From assembly GCA_021234155.1 (NCBI GenBank), contig JAJEKV010000009.1, positions 6,497,546 through 6,561,545 of the forward strand: DNA of 64,000 nucleotides, given 5' to 3'. The stretch is from Isoetes taiwanensis. Lineage: Eukaryota > Streptophyta > Lycopodiopsida > Isoetales > Isoetaceae. Position numbers and translations under genes: made by a program. Under the pieces are notes generated by a model. It ran no database searches. It had not been told where the DNA came from and was given only the letters and a program-made list of their open reading frames with translations. Within the stretch, counting starts at the first letter, position 1. Every line of letters begins with the position of its first letter. Positions 33,154 to 44,027 of this stretch are shown piece after piece.

Positions 33154-33765
33154 TGATATGGTGCTCGGGGGAGTGGCCTTGCATAGAACAATATTTATTG
33201 ATATGATCAAGTAAGAAAGCCATCTAGTATGTCTAAGCCTTGATATTATCAAAGAGAGAGCTAAAAATAAACCTTGACCTTTATTTAGAAGCAAAAATGC
33301 ATAAAAGGTTGTTACCTATAAATAGAAGGTCAAGTTTGAGACGTGATATCTCCGCTACCACAACTTAGAAATTGGCGATCCTTACCTTATTGGAAAGCCC
33401 TTGAAGTCTACTTTTCAGATTGGGCTTGGTTGTCTATAGATTTTGTACGGTTTGAAAGTTATGACCAGAAAGGTGCATAGGGGTTTAAGCTGACTGCACA
33501 ACTAGATCTGCTTCTTTCTATGTCTGATCAAAAGCCTAGCCTTGCTTTGTAGTATTTTCTCTAGTTTCTTGCATGATTATATCATTAGAAGGAGTTCCTG
33601 TAACACCAGTGGTTGGTGGCTAGAAAGAGCTTGTTCTTATACAGTCTTGCCGAGTAGCTTGATTTGGTGACATCTCTTCTAGTTGGTCCGGTTGGGTGGT
33701 AAATCGAGTACCCTGTGGTGTTTTACTTTCTAATAAGTTGATGAGTTTGCAGGAAGAACAGAGCA
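33154..33765 (+). repeat. Right LTR
   Basis: 612 bp partner of 31758-32364. Ends AACAGAGCA, then flanking TTCGTAAC. Confidence 0.85.
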
Positions 33766-36042
33766 TTCGTAACACGAATCGAAGAAGGAAAACAAATATT
33801 TTGGAGTTTTTTCTAATTTTTGTGACCGTAGATGCGAAAATAGAGAGATCCAATGACATGAAATCAATTTGACCTACGTGGCTTTACACATTGATAGTCT
33901 AGAATTGCAGCAAATGTTGTAAGGGGGGTTAAGCAAGCCTGCTAACAAAATGTTACAATAGCCCCATATTGTCCACTGACAGTTAAAACCTTCTATAAAA
34001 TGAGTTGCGCCTAACAACAGTCAAGGTTGCCCAAATTGAACATCCAACAGTTTGACCATACGCTCAAGATACCAAATGCTTCCCTCATGATGCCCCTTAA
34101 CAAGGGGAATTGCTTCTATCCATGATGAGTCTTTCCGTTGCAAAATTGCTTGCAATAGCCACAATATAGTACTTTGATTGCCAATTTTGGTTGTGTATTA
34201 ATAAGGCTTTGCCAAGTGGCACGTGAATCCATTGCAGAATGGTAGTTGATTCTACCATTCTACATCTCCAGTTTCCATCTTGTTATGAATACTCTGTTTC
34301 TTTTCCATGACCATACCAATACCCTGTTTCTGCTACCAATACTATGTTTCTCCTAATAAATATTGTGTACCGATTGATGTTGAATCCAAATCTAGTGTGT
34401 GTCAGCCAGATCTTAAGTTCGGGTGCTCTTCCTCTGTGGTCATATCCTCTTGTGCAGGGAAGGGGCAGTAAAGGGAAGAAAAGAAGGACAGCTTGCAAAA
34501 ATAGAGGAATACTGGTATAGCAGAGCAAAAGCTTGAACCAAATTTCAAAATATTAAATGCCTTTGCAAGAATCCCTGCAAATATAAGCAAATACAAGACT
34601 TAGGCGGCTCTAATCTACAAAACCCCTAAAAACAAACTCAACAGAGCTTTGGCCGCTACAGAAGAAGCTCGTTGCAGTGGAAGGGGGACAAAAGAAGAAA
34701 TGGAGAAAGAAAAAAAAGCAGAAAGGGGAAATGGCTTTTGATTCTAGGTTACCATCTGTACAAGAAGTGTTTCATTGGCCTAACATGTAGAGACTGCCAT
34801 TACCAGAGGAGGCTCGACCAACAGGCACCATCGCTGGAGAAAAAAAATCGCTCTCCAAGTACTATATTGTGAGTTCAAGATATTTGTTCTAACTTTCTGG
34901 CGTGGCCGGTGACCCCGCTCCTAGCTAACGTCGGTCACGGGATCCCACCGGTCTACGCTGGAATGTTATCACAAATACCTTGAACTCATACATCTCATCT
35001 TGAATATGTCATGCAAAATCGCCCACATGCAATAAAACCCATCCACATTCCCAACCATTGAAATAAAAAAAAAACTATCAATCCCTTTCATGCAATTACA
35101 ATAAAAGATCGTAAATGCATTGGGCTTGGGTTACCTAATGGATGCCACATAATTAAGCTACATAATATATATCCCAAACCTTAGACTTGATCTTAGGAAA
35201 CAATTACTTTGCAATAAATAGTAAACCAATATAAAACTTATAGAAGCATTCATGTCAGAAAATTTAAGAACACTATACAAGATAAACATGCATGCACACA
35301 CAAAAGACAATCAATGCTATCTGTGACCTTTTCTTAAGGTAGATGTTTGCTTTCATTTTCACCAACTACTTTATTATGTTATTCACATGTCCATTTCTCT
35401 TTTAATAATCGTGGAAATCCTTCAGGTTCAAGAAACTTCCTAGGGTTAAATTTCGGGGTGCCAGCAATGCCTCTGCCTAATGGTATCGGCGCAACTTCCA
35501 CCTCGGAATTTAAACCTCAGGGTATCTCTTGTACATAGGTGGTGCATTTACTTCTCGAATCCTCATTCAAAGGAATCTCTTATCATTGCGTGTCAATATT
35601 GGAAGCCAGATCTTGGGTCCCTTTGCATATCATGTAATCTATGTGCAAGTTCTTGTCCTAGCTTGAGAGGTATGACAAGGTGGAGTGAAATCCACATGGG
35701 ACCTTCTGTCATCAACCTTTAGCATTACAGGGTAAATAAGTTAGGCGCCATTCAATTCATTGTTCTTCAAAAGGGAGAAGAAGCAACTTTTACGTCATGC
35801 ACGTGTGCAAGATTGCATAAACATATTACCTAATGATAAGTGATAAGTGTAGAGGCGAACCGTAGGAATGTCCAGGTGGGAGGATATTTGGCACATCATG
35901 GGACCAGCAATCGGCCATTTTAATTTGGACTCTACAAGTCCTGCCAAACTGCGTGGCTGATTGCGGGTCCCGTTCTCTCCCACTCCACGCTTCATGTATA
36001 CTATAAACTGCAGTTCTCAAGTCGATCTGTCCATGCACAGCT
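33766..36042. other. Intergenic region upstream of the first WAT1-like gene
   Basis: No convincing gene. A TATA-like ACTATAAAC at about 35999-36007 lies roughly 40 bp before the transporter start codon and could be its core promoter. A GC-richer patch with inverted bits sits near 34900-34965. Confidence 0.35.
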
Positions 36043-37731
36043 ATGGCCGGCTATCCCCTCCAAACCTACTCATTTTGGGGAAAGCTGAAGGTCCATCTAG
36101 CTCTGTTTCTTTTCACTTTCGGCTATTCAGTTTATCAAATTCTTAGTAAAATAGGTTTTGGCAGAGGAATCAGTGAAGTGGTGTATCCATTTTATAGAAA
36201 TGTAATTGGGTTTTTTGTTGTAGCAGTCCTGGCATACTTCTCTAAAAAGTATGCCCCCTACCTCAGTTGCAGCAATTTTAAAATCCCCTTTTTTTTTCTC
36301 TGAGTCTGATGAGGAGAAATTTTTCTAAGTGTAGGAAGGTGCGTGCTCATTTGACTGCTGGTGTTCTTGTACAGTTCTTCTTTCTTGGTTTGATTGGGTA
36401 ATTTTCCAATATGCCTAACTTTCTTATGTTATATTGATCTTCAAGACTGTCTACTAAGAGTCTCCAATTTCTTTGCAGGATAAGCCTTAACCAGTCCTTA
36501 TATTTGCTTGGCATTGTTCTAACAAATCCAACAATAGGTTCAGCGTTCTTAAATTCAACTCCAACCATAGTTTTCCTCATGGCAGCAGCTTCAGGGTAGA
36601 CATTTGAACAACTTTGTGTATAAAAATGATATTTAAATTGGTAGAATACAATTCTGCTAGAACTATATGAAGAGTTGAACTATTGGTGTCAACCAGATGG
36701 GAGGAAGTGCATTTGAATAGAAGAGATGGGAAGGCGAAAGTGACAGGCGCCGCGCTCGGAGTTGCAGGTGTAATAGTGATGACTACAATCAAGGGCCAGA
36801 CACTACACTTGCACAACGTTGGTTTTGTGACTGAAGGGAACACATTTGAACTAGGTCTAAGACTTAGGGAGTACTTGGTCTCTTCCAATACCATTTCCCT
36901 GTTAGGATTTCAAATCCCAACATGGCAACTAGGATCACTTGCCCTTCTTGGTGCCTGTATTTGCATGGCATCTTGGATATTACTTCAGGCAAAATTGCTT
37001 TCTTCAAAACCTTTTATTGTTTTGTTTCATTCTTATTGCTTACATCTATCTATTTCGTTTCTTAATTTCAGCTTCCGGTGTTGCGGACATACCCCGACAG
37101 GTTATCCATGGTTGCATTTGTGGAATTATTTGCATCAATTCAGCTGTTTGCCTTTGCACTATGGCAAGAACCCGACTTTTCGCGCTGGAAGATCAGTGGC
37201 ACTTATAATCTAATCATAGTTCTATATGCAGTAATTTTTTCTTTCTTTTCTCATACTATCTTACCAAACAGAGATCGTTTAGCTTCTTCTATGGATTGAA
37301 AAAGTCCGTTTATGCAGGGTCTAATAGGATCAGGGATGTCCTTCACTCTGCAAACATGGTGTGTTCAACAAGCAGGACCTGTAGTAACAGCAGCATACGA
37401 GCCACTGCAATCTGTGCTTGTGGGATTGCTGAGCATTCCAATATTGGGATCTGATCTGAGCTGGGGAAAGTAAGAACATTGAAATAAATGTTTTGTATCT
37501 CTTCCCCCCCTTTTTTTTGGGTTATATTCTCATATCCCGGGTATATGCAGCATTGGAGGGGCAGTGCTGATAGTATGTGGATTGTATCTACTAGTATGGG
37601 GCCAAGCAGAGGAGAGAAGATTATCTGAAGGATCACTTCCTGAAGGGGGCACCAAAGGTAGATCTGAAGAGGTGTCTTGGAAGATAGATGTGGGCCAAGA
37701 TCCCATGAAGGAACCCCTTCTCTTGGACTAA
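36043..37731 (+). CDS. WAT1-related (EamA/MtN21) transporter, gene A
   Basis: Seven exons: 36043-36248, 36335-36397, 36479-36595, 36673-36988, 37072-37230, 37318-37469, 37551-37731. Joined they give 397 codons in frame with no lesion. The product starts MAGYPLQTYSFWGKLKVH and has about ten membrane helices in two EamA halves; examples are FFFLGLIG, TPTIVFLMAAA, ALGVAGVIVM, WQLGSLALLGA and ELFASIQLFAFALWQEP. WAT1-family members sit in vacuolar, plasma or organelle membranes and move auxin, amino acids or other small metabolites; the substrate here is unknown. All introns are 77-87 bp with GT-AG ends except intron 4, which starts GC (CAG|GCAAAA) where gene B has GT. Exon phases match gene B exactly. 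The tail after the last helix is longer (EGSLPEGGTKGRSEE). Confidence 0.9.
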
Positions 37732-38867
37732 GTCCTTTAATTATAAATAGTGGTTCCACTCTTCTTTCCCAAGGACCCACTACCTTATGGCCAGTTTTTT
37801 ACACCAACCAAGTGTTTGTGCCATGCAAGGACAAAATGCACATGGAGCCATGGGCTTGGGATTGGGACCACTAGTTAAATTGCACAAAGCCCCTTCCTTC
37901 CTACAATGTAACTAACCAATCTTATATACCATATATAAAATATACACTGACAGGATGACACTTGTCCAATACTCATACCGTGCAGCATGACAAACATTCA
38001 TGAGACAAGTATACCGATGATGGTTTTGGCATGACTTTAAATATACCAATGTTTGTATAAATACAACACACATTCCTTTTATTTTTAATTTGGCTCCAAT
38101 GATTATTGGATGAGGATCAAAAATAGTGGACCATACAAGAATTTGCCGAATTTACCAATATTGAGTCAAGATATAATTATTGGCAATCTAAACCATTGGA
38201 TGCAGTGGATGTTCAATCGTAACCATCTAATCTTGATCCACTATTGGGGCTTTTGATGGCTCATTTTCTTTTTGAATACACCTATTTAAATGGGTTTAAG
38301 ATAGTAATACCCTGATTGCAGTGATTCCAGGGGTAATTGTGATACCGATAGATGGTACCACAACCCGTGGAATTTTAGCAGACACTATATGGCCAAACTT
38401 ATATGCTTACTCTACGGTTTTAATCTGTTTGGTTTAGTGCAGAATTTCAGATTTTTCTTAGCTCTCCGCCCATAAAATAAGGCAATCCATGGTGCTTAAG
38501 CACTCTCTTTGTTTTGCTAGTCATTTTTCTTCCAGGGAGCTCTTATTGCAGAGAATTGAGTTGAAAGCGGTGATTCCTTTAGTTGGAATCGTATCTATCC
38601 TTTAGTTGGAATCGTATCTAGAGTTGATTCTTGCAAAAGAATTTCGTTTTAAACTTCTTTCTAGCAGGTTTCGCCCATATCCTAATGCATAACCCTTCTT
38701 GAAGGGTCTACTTGATTCTTGGGAGAGTTCGAGTACTAGTTCAAATTAATCCTGATGCTTGCACATAGTTAAGCTCTCCGTGTTCATTGACTCAGTGGCG
38801 ATGGAGGCTTGCTGGCATTCTTACAGCATTTCTTGCTCGTATGGAAACGACTGCTTAGTAAGGAACA
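37732..38867. other. Intergenic between WAT1 gene A and the MULE
   Basis: Contains a 22-bp tandem pair (CCTTTAGTTGGAATCGTATC at about 38575 and 38598). No coding signal recognised. Confidence 0.35.
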
Positions 38868-41477
38868 TTGAAAAAGGGCCGTGCACATACCTTTGGAGAT
38901 CAGCAGGATCCTCCAATTTACGACCATCTGACAAGCCACAGTAAAGCACTACCTATTGATGAAGGGTTGAGGTATAGGCTAGCACCATGGCTAACGGCTG
39001 AAAAGAAAGAATGGATCAAACAGAAGCTAGTGCATTATATAACACCTAAAATGGTGATGAACATCCACCAGGAGAGGGTGAACTTGAAGAAGAAGCTAGT
39101 TGAGTTGGATGGGCTTTGCAATGACGACATGTTGAAGATGCATGAAAGCTACAACATTGCTAAGTTAGTGGCTCGAACTGTTTGGAAGTTGCATGAAGAC
39201 CAAGCAACAAACATCCATATGTGGGTGCAACAACACCAAGATAGTTTCTTCCACTACGAGCAAGGTGACATCTTTCAACTTGGGGTCATGACTCCCATTT
39301 AAATGGATGCCCTGCTGAGATTTGAAAAGGATAGGGATATATGCCTTGACTCCACCTACAAGACAAACGAGAAGAGGTTTGGTTGCTCCTTTTGAGGTTC
39401 CATGGAATCGAACATTGCTAAAGTGTGTTTCTATTTACATTGAAGGTATTACCTCTTCACTCATTGGATTTGGTTTCTATTTACATTTGAAGAAAGAGAC
39501 AATAGCTAGATGGCTAGAAGCCACGAAAGTGTGAGTTGAACCCCATGAGTCAACATGAAAGCCCTCATGTTTTACCACCGATTCTTGTGATGCCGAAATA
39601 CATGCAATAAAAAAGGTAACAATGTTTTCCTAGTTATCTTTATTTGAGTTTTGATTTGATTTGGTCCATTTTGACCATGTGTCAACTTTCTCCACCGTAG
39701 GTTTTCCCTAGCGTACGTGTCCACCTTTGCATCTGGCATGTGAGAAGAGATTGGTTGAAGTGGTTGACAAAGAATGTGAAGAACAAGGATTTGAGAAACC
39801 AAATGTTTAAGGAGTTGGGCGAGATCGTGTATGGAACAAAGTGTCCCCCAGATAACAATGACAATGAGGCTGTTAAATAAGAGGCCTTGAGAAAGTTGGA
39901 GACCCTAAAGAAAAAGTACTCCAAAGTTGGCCTCCTACATGAGTCAAGAGTGGACTCGCAACATTTGTGATTGGGTCTTGGCCACAAGAATCTTTCCCCA
40001 TTCCAATCAAGAAACCAACGCTACAATAGAGGCTTCGCATAAGGCACTAAAATTGCGCCTTGAGATTTCGAAGTCCCAACTAAAAGGCAGGAGGCTAGAT
40101 TGGCTTGTCAATTCTACTCCAGCACCTCCTAAGTCTGCTACAATGTTATCAAATTTGCTAAAAAAAATATGATACATCATCCTCATCATGCAATTTCAAA
40201 TTCCTAAGGTCATTATCCAAAAGATCTATGCTCAGACAAATGGAACCTGGCTCTGATACCAGATGTGAGAAATAAAGTCAATGAAATGCTGAATTACAAT
40301 GTTCTTAGCACAACTAGTAGAGCATAATGTTTGTTAAGAACAACTTTGATGGTATAGAATTTCAAAATATTGAATCAATATGTATAGACAGTATCTAATG
40401 CTCAAGTCATTCAAGGCAGCATACACTCAATGGTCGAAAAAACATTGTAGCTTCAGTGCACTATAGCAGTAGTGAACTATAGCTAATAATGTCAAATAAT
40501 GATTCAATCCTAATCGGTGAATTAGGATATTACTTCACCACATGATTCCGATCAACTATGTGTAATATGCTTCATTGCTTGTTCATGTCTCCCTTATAAT
40601 TTTCATTCTCGATGGCTAAGCAGATGGTTAAGCAGCATAAATCGGCCGACCTGTTACTTTTCTTTTGAATATTTTTTTCCACAAATACACTCCGTAGTGT
40701 ATCACTTACTTGCCAACAGGGGGGATGAAGGATGTTGATTTTGTAATAAACAATCATAAGAGCAAATTATAGAGTCGACTATTCGAGGGGCTATGCGAAT
40801 TTTGGATGATGCAGTCACATTCGTCAACCTCGGTGGAGGAGAGGCCTATGTCTAAACTCTTGATCTGAACCGCCAACTCTACTTTGTGAATGGGGCACAT
40901 AGGAATTGGGCAAGTTGTGATTGCCCATGGGGCGCCAAGGGGAACGTTTGCAAACACCAGGTGAAGGTTATCCAACTGATGGATAGGTATAGGGACCATG
41001 ACAGGCCTCCTTAGAGTTCTAGGGTCCCAACATGGAAATGCATGTGGTGGCATGGAGCTTTTGCATCCATGTAGACCTGGAGACACCCATGTTGATATTC
41101 CTAAAGGCGTCGAGGTGGACATAATTAGTCTAGAGGATGACATTAGACCCACGTCAAAAGTTGTCTTGACATGGAAGATGCTAGGGCATCATTGAAAATT
41201 GGAATGTTGTGTTGCCAGGTTTATGGAGCGGGCCTCAAACGATCCCACCCTCCTCATAGCCACGGAACTGATGATGAGACAGCTTGACACTAGACTTGAA
41301 AGGATGAACGAGGAGGAGGCCAATGACACAACCATAACATCTCTGCCAGTGTTGAAGGAAGAGGAGGCATATGGCACGAGTCTTGCTAGGGTCAAGCCAC
41401 TCTTGGAAATAGGGAAGAGGGAGGCAAAGAAAAGGAAACGTGGTTGGAAGGAATTGGAAATGGAAAATTTTGCCTAG
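38868..41477 (+). pseudogene. MULE-type transposase with SWIM zinc finger, broken
   Basis: Pieces in order: an N-terminal domain (38868-39302, WIKQKLVHYITPKMVM), the first catalytic Asp in LRFEKDRDICLDSTYKTN (about 39310-39363), the LCIWHVRRDWLKW block (about 39720-39765), the TNATIEASHKALK block with the likely catalytic Glu (about 40015-40055), then after an LTR insertion the SWIM finger CDCPWGAKGNVCKH (about 40918-40960) and a C-terminal part to 41477. These match the FAR1/MULE transposase order. Stops at 39301 and 39393, several frameshifts and the inserted LTR fragment make it non-functional. No terminal inverted repeats could be assigned. Confidence 0.75.
40172..40752 (-). mobile_element. 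LTR retrotransposon fragment (LTR, PBS, gag start) in the MULE
   Basis: On the minus strand an LTR of about 489 bp (40752-40264) begins TGTTTATTAC and ends TTTCTCACA. Two bases later comes the primer-binding site TGGTATCAGAGCCA (40261-40248), complementary to initiator tRNA-Met, and about 75 bp of 5' internal sequence. The rest is missing. It separates the catalytic and SWIM parts of the MULE gene. Confidence 0.7.
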
Positions 41478-41918
41478 GTGTGTTGGGAAATCACAGTTTC
41501 CACTGGAGCGGAATGCAAGGTAAGGTTTTAGGCTTCTTTTTTCTCTTACATTTTGTGGTATGACACAGAAAGCTGCAGGGCTTAACTTTTCAAGAATCTG
41601 AGGTTACGGTAGTGTTCCTCAGACTTATGTATGTCTTATGCTTCTCAGACTTATGCATACATACTCTTTTAAGTAAGTTTAGTAATCGGTCGTTTTTCTC
41701 TCATTCTTCCTTTATCATGCAAGTTTTGCCAAAGTTCTCGCTGGTTATATGGATTTCAAATCTTACCCCAAACTAGAGCAGTCGGTGAAGCAGAGGAGTT
41801 GCTGAAGCAAAGGAAAAACACAATGTAGAGGAGTTATTGAAACAGGTACAAGCCAGCCCTAAATCCTGTGCGGTTTTGGTAATGCTTGAAGTTTTCAGTA
41901 TTTTAACTTTTGCACTTG

Positions 41919-41981
41919 GCATATCATCCTCAGACGGATGGGCAGACGGTGCGCACGAATCGAATCATAGAAGATCTCCTG
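41919..41981 (+). pseudogene. Gypsy integrase scrap
   Basis: The plus strand reads AYHPQTDGQTVRTNRIIEDL, the conserved HPQTDGQTE-type block at the end of the Ty3/gypsy integrase core. Only about 60 bp are recognisable; sequence to its left (41750-41870) may be related but is degenerate. It joins directly to Copia sequence in the opposite direction. Confidence 0.65.
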
Positions 41982-43190
41982 TTCCTTTGAAGATTTCAAC
42001 TGCACTTAGAAGAGAAGCACCCAGTCTAGTAGCCATTGTGGTTAGCTTTGATACCAAATGAAGATTTAATATTTAACCTTGATGTAAATGGCTAACTAGA
42101 CAAATACATTCACTTCACACAACATCTACTATTTCAAAGATCTTCTAAATCAAGTGTTCATAATGAACTTCATATAAAATATAATGACCATAGAACATAT
42201 TACTGTTCATATGGTATTACCACATTTACTGTAGCATTAGACTAGGTCGCGGTCAACCCAAGCCTATTTCACATGAACAGCTTCAGATCAACAACTGTAT
42301 ATCACATCATTACCTTCATCTTATATTTATATGGTCGAATCCGATTGCTTAAGCTCAGATCCGGCCAAGAAGGAGCTAGAATCGGTCATCAAAACCGCTA
42401 TGGCATCCTTGCTAATTCAAAGTGCATTTACCTCACAAACTTCCCTATTTAAATAACACTTATAGTAGTTTGTTTTCTTTCAATAAATATTATAAGTGAC
42501 TATCGTATGTTTTAGACCTAAGAAAATTATAGTGCAACTTCCCCAAGGGTTATCCTTCCATGATTCCAGAGTCTCCTTCAACTCAGTAGCCGTGCAGAAG
42601 GATTTGCATTAATAACTTCTTCATTCCCCTTTCATGCAAATTCTACTGCATGTGTTTCTACTGTCTACAGTCTAGGCAACTGCTTAGATTATACTTCTTC
42701 AAATTTAATGTTCTTGCTAGAGCTCCCTTCCAGTATGCCTAACTTATCCTTGAACTTAGGGAATTTAATCTCAGATAACCCCTTTGTCAGAATGTCTGCT
42801 ATTTGCTCATTTGTGCTTACATGTAATCATTCCCTTTGCAACCATGTTCCTAGTAAAATGCACATGTAGCTCTATGTGTTTTGTTCTCTGAACTGGGTTT
42901 CTAGTGATGGCAATACAACTTAAACTATCTAAATAGAACATTGTAGGTTTATTCTAATATACCTTCAACTCTTCTAATAATCATCTTACCCAGGCAATGT
43001 TTTTGGCAGCTAAGGTTGTGGAGTTGTATTTAGCTTCAGTTGTGGACATGGCTACACATGATTGCTTCTTGATTTTCCATGTAATTGCTGCTCCTCCCAA
43101 CATGAGACAGAACCCTGATGTTGATCTTCCAAACCAGAAAGAGGGACCATGTTTCATTCCCCAACAAAACGGAAGTAAGGGATCCATTCG
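41982..43190 (-). mobile_element. Copia fragment: RNase H end, LTR, PBS, gag start
   Basis: On the minus strand, 43187-42981 encodes the Ty1/copia RNase H (STSGFCLMLGGAAITWKIKK, then CVAMSTTEAKY). Degenerate sequence follows with NPVQRTKHIELHVHF near 42865. A purine tract (TTGGGGAAG) precedes an LTR of 478 bp (42536-42059, TGCACTATAA...CTTCA). After two bases comes the primer site TGGTATCAAAGC (42056-42045) and a gag-like start MATRLGASLLSAVEIFKGTG. Thus one LTR is flanked by a 3' interior on one side and a 5' interior on the other. Confidence 0.75.
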
Positions 43191-43244
43191 TCCCCTTTTA
43201 TCGATTTTTTTTCCTGTTTTGGAGGTCGTTTATGGCGCAGAAGT

Positions 43245-43475
43245 TTTCTTGAGCATCTTTGAAGCTTAAGGCGGGATTTTTGAAGTTTAAGGCATAATTT
43301 TTTGAAGCTTAAGACGGGATTTTTGAAGCTTAAGGCCGGATTTCTGCGAATCAATAATTTTTTGAAGCTTAAAACGCTGGATCTTTGAAGCTTAAGGCAT
43401 CTTAAGACCGGATATTGGAAGCTTCAGGCCGGATTTTTGAAGCTTAAGGGTCTTTGTTGCTTAAGGCTTCTGTTG
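43245..43475 (+). repeat. Minisatellite of about 23 bp with GAAGCTTAAG core
   Basis: About nine imperfect units of TTTTTGAAGCTTAAGGCCGGA. A short CCATAG run follows at 43530-43555. Frames through it are artefacts. Confidence 0.8.
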
Positions 43476-44027
43476 CCCCTTCTATTTCTTAAGCATCTGA
43501 TCATTCTTTCCGGCATCTGAGCATCTGCGGGAGCCATAGCCATAGCCATAGCCATGAGCATCTGTGAGAGCCATGCAAAAGAAGGTTTGAGAGAGCCATG
43601 CGAAGAAAGAAAAACAGGGGATGTAACCTGTAAGAACCGGTTAGAAATCATGCAGACGGAATGTTGAACCGAACTTCCATTCCGGATTGGGGACGATGCC
43701 ACATGGCATCACGATATTAATCTTCAAACAAGAATGGAGATTCAACTTCCTTTTTTGGTGAGAACAAATATGAACTGTAATAGTTTATCCACCATTGGCT
43801 AGCTAGAGAAGAAAACTATTTCAAACACGAAGAGGTGTGCTAGGATATATTTTATGCCTGTGGAATGGCAGAGTGTAGCATGGCAGAAGCACCTCTTTTC
43901 CAATGCATAAAGTGAAGGTTGGGAAACAAGATGCTCAAATGTGGACCATATTTACACAAGTTGAGAGGCGGTAACAGATGCTTAAACTTAATGCATTTTG
44001 CAGCAGATTCTGAGAAGCAATCTAAGT
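43476..44027. other. Intergenic upstream of WAT1 gene B
   Basis: No gene seen. The last 40 bp before the start codon (GCAGCAGATTCTGAGAAGC) could be 5'UTR. I could not identify a confident TATA box. Confidence 0.35.

Larger units (their letters stand above)
31758..33765 (+). mobile_element. Small non-autonomous LTR retrotransposon
   Basis: Two direct repeats of about 610 bp (31758-32364 and 33154-33765) start TGATATGGTGCTCGGG and end AACAGAGCA, so they are TG...CA bounded. After the left LTR comes TCAGAGCG, part of the usual initiator-tRNA-Met primer site. The right LTR is preceded by a purine tract GAGACGGGAAGGAA. The 789-bp interior has no protein but holds four tandem units of about 60 bp. 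At 2.0 kb it is larger than a typical TRIM and far shorter than a LARD. The five bases flanking the two ends do not match, so the target duplication is lost or the ends are slightly off. Confidence 0.85.

Noticed and set aside
31758-33765. Plain segmental duplication instead of an LTR element
   Set aside because: TG...CA ends, a purine tract before the right repeat and part of a tRNA-Met primer site after the left repeat favour LTRs, although the target duplication is not visible.
43154-43354. Lys/Leu/Phe repeat peptide on the minus strand
   Set aside because: Produced by the GAAGCTTAAG minisatellite.
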